Assembly: GCF_024220175.1 (NCBI RefSeq)
Contig: NZ_CP098502.1
Coordinates: 496,001-560,000 of the forward strand
Length of the DNA stretch: 64,000 nt
From: Paraconexibacter antarcticus
GTDB lineage: Bacteria; Actinomycetota; Thermoleophilia; Solirubrobacterales; Solirubrobacteraceae
Direction: 5' to 3'
Of the stretch, positions 24,100-32,276 are shown one piece after another. Below the pieces are notes generated by a model. That model saw only the letters and a program-made list of their open reading frames with translations. It did not search any database and was not told the origin of the DNA. The translations under genes and the position numbers were made by a program. Numbering within the stretch: the stretch's first letter is position 1; each line of letters opens with the position of its first letter.

Positions 24100-25332
24100 A
24101 TGCGGAGCGACGAGGCGGGCGCGCTCGGTGCGCTGGCGGCGGAGGGGGTCGGCGGCGCCGCCGACCGCGCGCAGGAGCTCCACCGCGCGATCGCGGGGCG
24201 GGTCTTCGGGGCGCTCGGCGAGGGCGCACGGCCGATCCGCGTCGCCCACGACCAGCTCGCCGGCGCGATCTACACGGGCGTGCGGGTCGTCGGCGGCGCC
24301 GGGAGCCGCGCCGCCGGGGCGGCGATCGCCGCGACCCGGCCCGACGATGCGCCCGCACTCGTCGACCATCCGCGCGCCGCGTTCGCCGTCGGCGCGCTCA
24401 ACGGCATCCTCGGCGACCGCCTGCATGCCGGCGCGAGCGCGCTCGCGCTGCCGATGACCGTTCGCGCCCAGGGGCGTGACGTGCCGCTCTCGCCGTTGTC
24501 GCTCGCGGAGGCCTTCCCGTACGCCGGCCCGCGGGTCGTCGTCCTGCTGCACGGCCTCTGCGAGACCGATGCGTCCTGGGCGCTCGGCACGAAGCAGGAG
24601 ACCGGACCGCCGCTGCCGACCTACGCCGAGCGCCTCGCGGACGACCTCGGGCTGAGCCCGGTCGTGCTGCGGTACAACACCGGCCGCCACATCTCCGACA
24701 ACGGCGCCGATCTCGACGACCTGCTCGACGCGCTCGTCCGCGCCTGGCCGGTCGAGGTCCGCGAGCTCGTCCTCCTCGGCCACTCGATGGGCGGCCTCGT
24801 CATCCGCAGCGCGTGCCACCGCGCGCACGGCTCCGGCCGGGACTGGCGTGCGCGGCTCACGCACGTCGTCATGCTCGGCACGCCGCATCTCGGCGCGCCG
24901 CTGGAGCAGCGCGTGAACCAGGCGACGCGCCTCATGCGGCGGGTCCCGGAGGCGCTGCCGGTCGCGGCGGTCCTCGACGCGCGCAGCGTCGGCATCCGCG
25001 ACCTGCGCTTCGGTGCGATCACCGAGCGCGACTGGGACGGCCACGAGCCCGACCACGTGCACGACCCGGTGGAGGACGTCCCGCTGCTGGAGGGCGTGCG
25101 GCACTGCACGATCTCCGCGACGCTCGCCGCCCGCCACGACGGGCCGGCGGGACGCCTGCTCGGCGACCTCCTCGTCTACCACTCGAGCGCGACCGGGGCC
25201 GGCCGCAGACGGAAGATCGCCTTCACCGTGGAGGACACCGTCCACCTCGGCGGGCTCTCGCACTTCGCCCTGCTCAACCATCCGCGCGTCTACGCGCAGG
25301 TGGAGGAGTGGCTGCGCGCGACCGGGGCCTGA
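24100..25332 (+). CDS. Alpha/beta hydrolase, lipase-like
   Basis: 410 residues. A helical N-terminal region of about 140 residues precedes an alpha/beta-hydrolase domain: oxyanion motif VVLLHGLCETDASW (about 147-160), nucleophile elbow LLGHSMGGLV (about 226-235) and a late His in EDTVHLGGLSHFALLNHP. The PGAP1/GPI-deacylase-like arrangement (GHSMGGLVIRSA followed by LTHVVMLGTPHLGAP) suggests an esterase or lipase acting on acyl lipids. There is no signal peptide. Starts at ATG 24100, 12 bases after the membrane protein stop, so co-transcription with it is likely. Confidence 0.85.
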   Translation: MRSDEAGALGALAAEGVGGAADRAQELHRAIAGRVFGALGEGARPIRVAHDQLAGAIYTGVRVVGGAGSRAAGAAIAATRPDDAPALVDHPRAAFAVGALNGILGDRLHAGASALALPMTVRAQGRDVPLSPLSLAEAFPYAGPRVVVLLHGLCETDASWALGTKQETGPPLPTYAERLADDLGLSPVVLRYNTGRHISDNGADLDDLLDALVRAWPVEVRELVLLGHSMGGLVIRSACHRAHGSGRDWRARLTHVVMLGTPHLGAPLEQRVNQATRLMRRVPEALPVAAVLDARSVGIRDLRFGAITERDWDGHEPDHVHDPVEDVPLLEGVRHCTISATLAARHDGPAGRLLGDLLVYHSSATGAGRRRKIAFTVEDTVHLGGLSHFALLNHPRVYAQVEEWLRATGA

Positions 25333-25344
25333 GGTCGTCGTCGC

Positions 25345-25382
25345 ACGTCCGTCTGCCCTGGTCGGCCAGGGCACACGGACGT
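25345..25382. terminator. Strong hairpin between convergent genes
   Basis: ACGTCCGT/ACGGACGT (outer 8 bases) and TGCCCTGG/CCAGGGCA (inner 8 bases) pair with a single mismatch between them and a TCGG tetraloop. It lies between the lipase and the end of the two-component operon and could stop transcription from both sides. Confidence 0.65.
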
Positions 25383-25411
25383 TCGACGCGGACGACCGGG
25401 GACGGAGGGGC

Positions 25412-25684
25412 TCAGGCCGCGCGGGCCGTGCCGAGGCGCTCGTCGTGGACGACGACGGTGCCGAGGCGGCGGTCCATGCGGACGGCGAGGCGCTCGCCGC
25501 CGGCGTGGCGGACGATCGCGTGCCACAGCTCGCGGTCGTGGGTGTCCTCGCGGAGGTCGGTGACCGCCTCGGCGCCGGTCGCGCTGAGGGCGGTGTCGGT
25601 GAGCTGCCGACGCGTGCGGGCGGCGTCGAGGAGCTGGTCGTCGGCGATCGCGCGCCGGATGGGGGTGGGGGTGATGGAGCTCAT
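25412..25684 (-). CDS. Small protein coupled to the sensor kinase gene
   Basis: 90 residues. Its ATG overlaps the stop of the sensor kinase by four bases (TCAT on the plus strand), so it is the third gene of the regulator-kinase operon. The sequence is soluble and charged: a helical N-terminal half (IRRAIADDQLLDAARTRRQLTD), then THDRELWHAIVRHAGGERLAVRMDRRLGTVVVHDER, which may form a small beta-hairpin. No family recognised. Translational coupling suggests a helper or output partner of the two-component system, which is an inference. Confidence 0.65.
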   Translation of the reverse strand: MSSITPTPIRRAIADDQLLDAARTRRQLTDTALSATGAEAVTDLREDTHDRELWHAIVRHAGGERLAVRMDRRLGTVVVHDERLGTARAA

Positions 25685-27198
25685 GTCGGCATCCTGTCGC
25701 CCGACTGTGAGCGCAGGCTGTGGGTGTCCTCAATGTTCCCTAAGGACACCGACTGCGGCAGCCGCACGGTGAACACCGCCCCGCCGTCGGGGGCGTTGGC
25801 GGCGGCGACTTGGCCGCCGTGGGCGCCCACGATGCCCGCGACGATTGCGAGGCCGAGGCCGGCTCCGGCCTTGCCGCGGCCGCGGCCGGGCTCGGTGCGC
25901 CAGAAGCGCTCGAAGATCGCGTCGGTCCCGTCGCCGGGCAGCCCGGGGCCGTGGTCGCGGACCGTGAGGACGACGTCGGTGTCCTCCTCGGTGACGGCGA
26001 CGTCGATCGCGGTGCCGGCGGGGGTGTGGACGAGCGCGTTGCGCAGGAGGTTCGCGTAGACCTGGCGGAGCTGGTGCGGCTCGCCGCAGACGGTCGCCGG
26101 GGCGGGCGCCTCGACGGTGATCTTGCGGTCGGGTGCGGTTGCGCGTGCGTCGTGGACGGCGTCGCGGGCGAGGGCTGAGAGGTCGACGAGCTGCTGGTCG
26201 AGGACGGGGAGCTCGTCGAGGCGGGCGAGGGTGAGGAGGTCGTCGACGAGGACGCCCATGCGGGTGGCTTCCTGTTCGATGCGGGTCATGGCCTTGGCGA
26301 TGTCGTCGGGGTTCCGTGCGGCGCCGATGCGGAAGAGCTCGGCGTAGCCGCGGATGGAGGCGAGCGGGGTGCGCAGCTCGTGGGAGGCGTCGGCGAGGAA
26401 GGTGCGTAGGCGGTCTTCGCTGGCGCGCTGGCGGGTGAAGGCGTGCTCGAGGCGGGCGAGCATGGCGTTGAGCGCGAGGCCGAGGCGGCCGACCTCGGTC
26501 TTGGAGGTCGCGGGGGTGACGCGGCGGGAGAGGTCGCCGGCGGCGATCGCGTCGGCCGTCGCGCCGATGCGGTCGAGCGGACGCAGGCCGAGCCGGACCA
26601 TGAGGAAGGAGGCCGCGGCGAGCGCGGCGAGCACGACGGCGATGACGATGCCCTCGATGACGAGCAGGCGGTTGAGCGTGGAGTCGACCTCGGTGAGCGG
26701 GATCGCCGCGACGGTCAGCGCGCCGTCGATGCTGCCCGGGTCCTGGCGGACGTAGACGCGGTAGCGCAGGCCGCCGTCCTGCGCCTTGACGTTGAGCGTC
26801 TCCCCGTCGTGGAGGTTGGTCGGCAGGCGCGGCGGCGAAGGCGGCGTCTGCCCGTTGAGGAACAGCGGGATGCCGGTCCCGTAGCTGCCGTCGGCGGCGA
26901 GCCGGATGCCGTACGTCCCGGGCGGGAGGTTCACGAGGTCGTTCGGGCCCCCGGCGCCCCGCGGCCGGCCGCCGGGTGCGGCCCCGGGCGGCGGGTCGAA
27001 GTCGTAGGGGGATCCGCTCTCGCCGATGAGCGCGTCGTTGAGGCGGTGGTCCACCGCGTTCAGCGCGGCCGCCGACTGCCGGTCGATCCGGTCGACGAGG
27101 AACGAGCGCTGCTCGGCGTACGTCACGCCGCCGGCGACGAGCAGCCCGATCGCGGCGATCGCGAGCACCCCCGCGATGAGCCGGGTCCGCAGCGACAC
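25681..27198 (-). CDS. Membrane sensor histidine kinase
   Basis: 505 residues. Transmembrane helices at about 7-27 and 178-202 flank an extracytoplasmic sensor domain of about 150 residues that is rich in Pro/Gly (PPPGAAPGGRPRGAGG). A HAMP domain follows (about 203-255), then the dimerisation/phosphoacceptor helix with His near 272 (DASHELRTPLASIRGY) and the HATPase_c domain with N box NLLRNALVHTP, G1 DHGPGLP, F box FERFWR and G2 GAGLGLAI. It phosphorylates the OmpR-type regulator encoded two bases upstream. GTG start at 27198. The stimulus is unknown; nearby HtrA-like protease and secreted protein hint at envelope stress. Confidence 0.93.
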   Translation of the reverse strand: MSLRTRLIAGVLAIAAIGLLVAGGVTYAEQRSFLVDRIDRQSAAALNAVDHRLNDALIGESGSPYDFDPPPGAAPGGRPRGAGGPNDLVNLPPGTYGIRLAADGSYGTGIPLFLNGQTPPSPPRLPTNLHDGETLNVKAQDGGLRYRVYVRQDPGSIDGALTVAAIPLTEVDSTLNRLLVIEGIVIAVVLAALAAASFLMVRLGLRPLDRIGATADAIAAGDLSRRVTPATSKTEVGRLGLALNAMLARLEHAFTRQRASEDRLRTFLADASHELRTPLASIRGYAELFRIGAARNPDDIAKAMTRIEQEATRMGVLVDDLLTLARLDELPVLDQQLVDLSALARDAVHDARATAPDRKITVEAPAPATVCGEPHQLRQVYANLLRNALVHTPAGTAIDVAVTEEDTDVVLTVRDHGPGLPGDGTDAIFERFWRTEPGRGRGKAGAGLGLAIVAGIVGAHGGQVAAANAPDGGAVFTVRLPQSVSLGNIEDTHSLRSQSGDRMPT

Positions 27199-27200
27199 GC

Positions 27201-27920
27201 TCAGGCCTTCGCCTGGCGCAGGGCGTAGCCGACGCCGCGCACGGTGTGGATGAGCGGCGGCCCGTGCGGGTCGAGCTTCTTGCGCAGGTAGCTGACGTAC
27301 GTCTCGAGGACCCGGGCGTCGCCGCCGAAGTCGTAGTCCCAGACGTGGTCGAGGAGCTGCGCGCGGGTGAGGACCCGCCGCGGGTTCAGGAGCAGGTAGC
27401 GGAGCAGCCGGTACTCGGTGGCCGTCAGCTCGATCGGCTGCCCGGCGCGCGTGACCTCGCGGGTGTCCTCGTCGAGCTCGAGGTCGTCGAAGGCGAGGCG
27501 GCTCGAGCCCTGCTCGGCGTGGCCGACCCGCCGCAGGATCGTGCGGATCCGGGCGACGAGCTCCTCAAGGGAGAAGGGCTTCGTGACGTAGTCGTCGCCG
27601 CCCGTGGTCAGGCCGCGGATCTTGTCCTCGGTCGCGTCGCGGGCGGTGAGGAAGATGATCGGGACGCCGGCCCGCTGGGCACCGAGGCGCGTCGCGACCT
27701 CGAAGCCCTCCATGTCCGGCAGCATGACGTCGAGGACGATGAGGTGGGGCTTGAAGGCGGCGACCTGCGCCAGGGCCTCCTCGCCCGTGCCGGCCGACGC
27801 GATCTCGAAGCCCTGGAAGCGGAGGGCCATCGAGATGACGTCGACGATGTTCGGCTCGTCGTCGACGACGAGGATGCGGGCGGTCTCGGCGGACGCGCTT
27901 GGCTGCGTGCTCACTGGCAT
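27201..27920 (-). CDS. OmpR/PhoB-family response regulator
   Basis: 239 residues. The receiver domain (about 16-127) has the acidic pair in VVDDEPN, the phospho-acceptor Asp in LIVLDVMLPDMEG, Thr in FLTARD and Lys in DYVTKPFS. The C-terminal winged helix (about 140-236) has ELTATEYRLLRYLLLNP, RVLTRAQLLDHVW and the recognition helix RVLETYVSYLRKKLD, ending VRGVGYAL. First gene of a three-gene operon with the kinase and a small protein. Target promoters are unknown; the HtrA gene upstream on the same strand is a candidate. Confidence 0.95.
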   Translation of the reverse strand: MPVSTQPSASAETARILVVDDEPNIVDVISMALRFQGFEIASAGTGEEALAQVAAFKPHLIVLDVMLPDMEGFEVATRLGAQRAGVPIIFLTARDATEDKIRGLTTGGDDYVTKPFSLEELVARIRTILRRVGHAEQGSSRLAFDDLELDEDTREVTRAGQPIELTATEYRLLRYLLLNPRRVLTRAQLLDHVWDYDFGGDARVLETYVSYLRKKLDPHGPPLIHTVRGVGYALRQAKA

Positions 27921-28020
27921 GCGGCCATCATCATCGCTCAGTCTGGGAGAAACCTGAGAGCCTGCTGTGCGGCGGGATCGCCACCCCCGGGCCGGCGCGC
28001 GGCCGTGCGATGCCGCGTGG

Positions 28021-28072
28021 GGGGACGGCGCCCGACCCGGGGACGGCGCCCGACCCGGGGACGGCGCCCGCC
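28021..28072 (+). repeat. 18-base tandem repeat, about three copies
   Basis: The unit GGGGACGGCGCCCGACCC occurs at 28021-28038 and 28039-28056, with a partial third copy to 28072. It is confined to the 162-base gap between the response regulator start and the HtrA stop. Each unit contains the palindrome GGCGCC. Confidence 0.85.
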
Positions 28073-28082
28073 TGAGAGCGGC

Positions 28083-29231
28083 TCAGCCCGCTGTCGTCAC
28101 GGCGCGCGCCGGCCGCGTCCCGAGGGTGATCGTCACCGTGTGCGTCTGGCCCCCGCGCAGGAGCTCTGCGGTGACCTTCTCGCCGGGCCTGTGCCCCTCG
28201 AGGACCGACGTGAGGGACTCCGCGTCGCGGACGGGGGTGCCGCCGAGCTGCGTGATGACGTCGCCGGGCCGGACGCCGGCGCGGGCCGCCGGGCCGCCGG
28301 CGCCGACGCTGCCGACCCGCGCCCCGGCCACGCCGGAGGTCGTGTCCCCGGACGCGACGCCGAGGTACGGGTGGGTCGCCCTGCCCGTCGCCTCGAGCTG
28401 CGCGACGACGCGCCTGACCGTGTTCGCGGGGACGGCGAACCCGACGCCGGTGTTGCCGCCGGTCGCCCCGGTGGCGGACGAGCCGGAGGACTCGATCTGC
28501 GAGTTGATGCCGATGACACGGCCGCTCGTGTCGAGCAGCGGGCCGCCCGAGTTGCCGGGGTTCAGCGCGGCGTCGGTCTGCAGCACGTCGGAGATCGCGT
28601 AGCCGTCCGGCGCGTCGATCGACCGGTGCAGCGCCGAGATGACGCCGGTGGTGAGCGTGCGGTCCAGGCCGTAGGGGTTGCCGATCGCGAACGCGGCGTC
28701 CCCGATCTGCACGGCGGAGGAGTCGGCGAAGGCGAGGGTCGGCAGGTCCGCGCCGCCGGTGTCGATCTTCAGGAGCGCGACGTCCGTCGAGGTGTCGACC
28801 CCGACGACCTTCGCGGTGACGGGGCGGCGGTCGCCGACCTTGACGCGGATCGACGAGGCGCCGTCGATGACGTGCGCGTTCGTGACGATGAGGCCGTCCT
28901 TCGTGATCACGAAGCCGGTGCCGGTGGCGGTCCCCGACGCGACCTGCCCGAACGGGCCGGAGGACCGCTGGGTGACCTGCGCGGTGATGAACGCGACGGC
29001 GTCCTTGCTGCGCTGGTAGATCTGCGTGGCGGTCAGCGGAGCGGCGGACGTGTCGGCGACCGGCGAGGTGCCGGACGTCGAGGCGGTGTCCGCCGTGGCG
29101 GGGACGGCCGCCTGCGTGACGGTCGTGGTCGTCGTGTGGGAGCCGGCGCCGACGGTGAGCGCAGCGCCGCCGGCGCCGCCGATCACCGCCGCGAGGCCCA
29201 GGGGGAGGAGGAGCGAGCGCGGGGTGGACAT
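28083..29231 (-). CDS. HtrA/DegP-like serine protease with PDZ domain
   Basis: 382 residues from ATG 29231. N-terminal signal or anchor helix (SLLLPLGLAAVIGGAGGAALTVG), then a Ser/Thr-rich linker. The trypsin-like protease domain has the triad His in VTNAHVI (about 118), Asp in DVALLKI (about 150) and Ser in GNSGGPL (about 226). One PDZ domain follows (about 285-375, GARVGSVGAGGPAARAGVRPGDVI). It would degrade misfolded proteins outside the membrane. Divergent from a secreted Pro-rich protein gene and upstream on the same strand of a two-component operon, a layout fitting envelope quality control. The nine residues upstream in frame are not signal-like and were excluded. Confidence 0.92.
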   Translation of the reverse strand: MSTPRSLLLPLGLAAVIGGAGGAALTVGAGSHTTTTTVTQAAVPATADTASTSGTSPVADTSAAPLTATQIYQRSKDAVAFITAQVTQRSSGPFGQVASGTATGTGFVITKDGLIVTNAHVIDGASSIRVKVGDRRPVTAKVVGVDTSTDVALLKIDTGGADLPTLAFADSSAVQIGDAAFAIGNPYGLDRTLTTGVISALHRSIDAPDGYAISDVLQTDAALNPGNSGGPLLDTSGRVIGINSQIESSGSSATGATGGNTGVGFAVPANTVRRVVAQLEATGRATHPYLGVASGDTTSGVAGARVGSVGAGGPAARAGVRPGDVITQLGGTPVRDAESLTSVLEGHRPGEKVTAELLRGGQTHTVTITLGTRPARAVTTAG

Positions 29232-29419
29232 GGGTCCACGGTGGCCCGTGCCGATCAAGCGGACCTTGGCGAAGGCTGGGAGAACGCTGGGAGCGGCGCG
29301 CGCGGATTCTCAGCGAGCTCTCAGGCCTGTTTCAGGCGCGGCGCCGATACTGCTGCGCAGGGAAACGGCGTGCGTGGGGTCCCCCCGCTGCGCCACGGAC
29401 AGCCGATCACAGGAGGTCG

Positions 29420-30031
29420 ATGGACTTGAAGTCACCAGGATGGGTCAAGGTCACGGGCGTCGCGACGGTCTGCGCGCTCGCGGGCGCCGGCGCCGGCATC
29501 GCGGGGAGCACCGCGGCGACGTCGACGTCGAACGCGAAAGCGAGGTCGGCGAAGTCCGCGAAGGCCCGTTTCGCCGGGCGGCGCGGCTTCGGCCCGATGA
29601 TGGGCGGGCACGGCCCGTCGGTCCACGAGGAGTCGGTCGTCCTCGACAAGGCCGGCAAGGCGTGGATCACGGAGACCGAGGACCGCGGGACCCTCAAGTC
29701 GGTCTCCGGTCAGGACCTCACGCTCACCGAGGGGACGAAGGCCGTCCCGTACAAGGACGTCACCGTGACGATCCCGTCCGGCGCGACGATCGTGCGCAAC
29801 GGCAGGACGGCGCAGCTGAGCGACCTGAAGGCCGGCGACCACGTGAACGTCAGCTCGTCCTCGGACGGCACGACGGTCTTCGCGGGCGACGCCACGTTCG
29901 GCCCCGGCGGCCCGCATGGCTTCGGGGCCCGCGACGGCGACCACCACGGCCCGCCGCCCGGCGCGCCCGGCCCGCCCCCCGGCGCGCCCGCCATGCCCGG
30001 CGCCCCTGGTCCCTACCCCGGCGCCCCGTAG
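29420..30031 (+). CDS. Secreted protein with DUF5666-like domain and Pro/Gly-rich tail
   Basis: 203 residues from ATG 29420, seven bases after AGGAGG. A signal peptide (VKVTGVATVCALAGAGAGIAG) is followed by a basic Ala/Lys/Ser linker. A beta-barrel-like domain (about 78-160) reads RGTLKSVSGQDLTLTEG and PSGATIVRNGRTAQLSDLKAGDHVNVSSSSDG, the pattern of DUF5666 OB-fold proteins. The last 40 residues are His-Pro-Gly rich with repeated PPGAP units. Function unknown; probably at the cell surface. Divergent from the HtrA-like protease with a 188-base shared region. Confidence 0.75.
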   Translation: MDLKSPGWVKVTGVATVCALAGAGAGIAGSTAATSTSNAKARSAKSAKARFAGRRGFGPMMGGHGPSVHEESVVLDKAGKAWITETEDRGTLKSVSGQDLTLTEGTKAVPYKDVTVTIPSGATIVRNGRTAQLSDLKAGDHVNVSSSSDGTTVFAGDATFGPGGPHGFGARDGDHHGPPPGAPGPPPGAPAMPGAPGPYPGAP

Positions 30032-30082
30032 CGCCCCGGCGGCGCGCCCCGCCGCCCGCCTGACGACCGACAGCCGCAGGAC

Positions 30083-30111
30083 CGCGAGCCCCGTCCCCGA
30101 CGGGGCTCGCG
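30083..30111. terminator. Perfect 13-base hairpin between convergent genes
   Basis: CGCGAGCCCCGTC (30083-30095) and GACGGGGCTCGCG (30099-30111) pair perfectly around a three-base loop. It sits between the stops of the secreted protein and the Crp-family regulator and likely acts on both strands. Confidence 0.8.
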
Positions 30112-30126
30112 TCGTCGCCCGTCCGG

Positions 30127-30813
30127 CTAGGCCGGGACCTCGGCGGCGATGAATCGCTGCAGCGCGAGGGTGTCCGCCAGGACGATGCGCCGCCGCTCCA
30201 GACGGATCCAGCCCGCGTCGCGGAGCTGGCGCAGCGCGCGGACCCCGGTCTCGCGGGAGACCCCGGCCCAGCTCGAGAGCTCGGCCTGGGTCAGCGGGAT
30301 GTCGATGAGCAGGGCGTCGTCGATCGTCGCCCCGAACCGGTCGGCGAGCCAGAGGATGCGCCCGGCCACCCGCACGATCGCCGGCGCGGCGAGCTGCTCG
30401 GCCCGCTGGTGGCCGGCGTCCCGCAGCCGCGCGGTCACCGTGCCGATGATGATGCGGTTCAGGTGCGGCCGCTCGCCGAGCACCCGCCAGAAGTTCACGG
30501 CCGGCACGTGCAGCGCCTGCCCTCCGGTGAGCGCGATGACCGCCGCCGCGTGGTCGCCGCGGTCGAGCAGCGCGATCTCGCCCATGAGCTCCCCGGGCCC
30601 GTGGACGGAGAGGACGACCTCGCGGTCGCCCTGGTTGCGCACGACCTTCACGTAGCCGTGCTCGATGACGACGAGCTCGCGCTTCGTCGCCCCGGGTGTG
30701 ATGAGCGCGCGCCCGGCCGTGAACGGCTCCTGGCGCCCGGTCTCGCGGAAGGCCTGCACATCCTCGCGCGACAGGCGGGTGAGCAGGAACTCCTCTCTTC
30801 GTGGTGCGTGCAT
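30127..30813 (-). CDS. Crp/Fnr-family transcriptional regulator
   Basis: 228 residues. The cyclic-nucleotide-binding-like beta barrel occupies about 10-125 (ELVVIEHGYVKVV, VLSVHGPGELMGEIALLD), followed by the long dimerisation helix and a C-terminal winged helix (about 160-225: LTQAELSSWAGVSRETGVRALRQLRDAGWI). GEIALLDRGDHAA resembles the cAMP phosphate-binding cassette only in part (Arg is shifted), so the ligand is uncertain. No Fnr-type N-terminal cysteines. Divergent from a P450 gene with about 160 bases between them, so it may control that P450. Confidence 0.9.
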   Translation of the reverse strand: MHAPRREEFLLTRLSREDVQAFRETGRQEPFTAGRALITPGATKRELVVIEHGYVKVVRNQGDREVVLSVHGPGELMGEIALLDRGDHAAAVIALTGGQALHVPAVNFWRVLGERPHLNRIIIGTVTARLRDAGHQRAEQLAAPAIVRVAGRILWLADRFGATIDDALLIDIPLTQAELSSWAGVSRETGVRALRQLRDAGWIRLERRRIVLADTLALQRFIAAEVPA

Positions 30814-30974
30814 TCGGTGGTCCCCAGACTGTCCCCGGTCGACCGCGTCCGAGCGGTGTCGATGCGCGTCCGGCGCACGACGGAATGTACGCCTGCCGGC
30901 TACCCGCGGACATCCATTTGTGACCTATGACGCATTTATGTCGGCGCGGCCCGGCGGCTGCGAGACTCGGCCTC

Positions 30975-32276
30975 ATGCTGCCTCCCCGTCCCGGGCTCTC
31001 GCGGTGGGCGATGAGCGTGGGGTTCATGCTCCGCCCGACCGACTTCGTCGAGGCCTGCGCCGCCGACTGCGGCGACTTCTTCACCCTGCGGCCCGCGCCG
31101 GGACGGCAGGTCGTCTTCACGAGCGACCCTCAGGCCGTCCGGCAGGTCTTCACCGGGGATCCCGCCCTGCTCCACGCGGGCGCGGGCAACGTGACGCTGG
31201 CGCCGCTGCTCGGGCCCGGGTCGGTCCTGCTGCTCGACGGGGCGGAGCACCTGCGTCACCGCAAGCTCCTGCTGCCGCCCTTCCATGGGGACCGGATGCG
31301 CGGGCACGCGGACGTCATGCGGGAGGTCGCCGAGCGGCACGTCGCCCGCTGGCCGCGCGACCGGGCCTTCGCGGTCCTGCCGAGCATGCAGGCGATGACG
31401 CTCGAGATCATCCTGCGCGTCGTCTTCGGCGTGAGCGACCCGGTGGCGCGGCAGCGGCTCGGCGACCCGCTGCGCGTCCTGCTGGAGGAGATGGCCTCGC
31501 CGGTGCGGCTGCTCGCCCTCGGCTTGACCGGGTCGCGCCGGCGCGGGCCGCTGAGCCCGTGGCGGCGGTTCGCGCGGCTGCGCGCGCTCGCCGACGCCCG
31601 CGTGCACGAGGAGATCGCCCGGCGGCGGGCGGACCCGGACGCCGCCGGGCGCGACGACGTCTTCTCGATGCTCGTCGCCGCCCGCGACGAGCAGGGCCGC
31701 GCGCTGACCGACGACGAGCTGCGCGACGAGCTCATGACGCTGCTCGTCGCCGGGCACGAGACGACCGCCACCGCGCTCGCCTGGGCGCTCGAGCGGATCG
31801 TGCGTCACCCGGCCGTCCACGCGCGGCTGCGCGCGGAGCAGGCGGCGGGCGGCACCGCCTACCTCGACGCGGTCATCCGGGAGACGCTGCGTCTGCGCCC
31901 CGTCGTCCCCGCGGTGGTCCGGGAGCTCCAGGCGCCGATGACGTTCGGTGGCTGGGACCTGCCGGCGGGCGTGTCGATCGCGCCGTCGATCTACCTCCTG
32001 CACCGCCGCCCCGACCTGTATCCGGAGCCGCTCGCCTTCCGCCCCGAGCGTTTCCTCGACCGCGCACCCGGCACGTACGAGTGGATCCCGTTCGGCGGGA
32101 GCGTGCGCCGCTGCCTCGGGGCGAGCTTCGCGCTGCTCGAGATGCGGGAGCTGCTCGGCGTCGTGCTGCGCGAGGTGCCGCTGCGCGCGGGGAGTCGCGG
32201 CGACGGGGAGGCGACACGGCGGCGGACGGTGACGTTCGCGCCGGCGGACGGCGGGCGGATCCTCGTCGGTGCCTGA
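30975..32276 (+). CDS. Cytochrome P450
   Basis: 433 residues from ATG 30975 (MLPPRPGLSRW, the usual Pro-rich opening); an in-frame ATG at 30927 would add 16 residues lacking P450 character. Motifs: C-helix HLRHRKLLLPPFHG, I-helix LVAGHETTATALAW (about 258-271), K-helix ETLRLRP, and heme loop FGGSVRRCLGA with the Cys thiolate near 380. A soluble monooxygenase needing ferredoxin and reductase from elsewhere. Closely similar in all these motifs to the frameshifted P450 at 19129, so the two are paralogues. Substrate unknown. Overlaps the next gene by eight bases. Confidence 0.93.
   Translation: MLPPRPGLSRWAMSVGFMLRPTDFVEACAADCGDFFTLRPAPGRQVVFTSDPQAVRQVFTGDPALLHAGAGNVTLAPLLGPGSVLLLDGAEHLRHRKLLLPPFHGDRMRGHADVMREVAERHVARWPRDRAFAVLPSMQAMTLEIILRVVFGVSDPVARQRLGDPLRVLLEEMASPVRLLALGLTGSRRRGPLSPWRRFARLRALADARVHEEIARRRADPDAAGRDDVFSMLVAARDEQGRALTDDELRDELMTLLVAGHETTATALAWALERIVRHPAVHARLRAEQAAGGTAYLDAVIRETLRLRPVVPAVVRELQAPMTFGGWDLPAGVSIAPSIYLLHRRPDLYPEPLAFRPERFLDRAPGTYEWIPFGGSVRRCLGASFALLEMRELLGVVLREVPLRAGSRGDGEATRRRTVTFAPADGGRILVGA

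Noticed and set aside
30880..30930. CRP-type site TGTGAC near the P450 start
   Set aside because: Right half (ACGCA) does not match TCACA; symmetry too weak.
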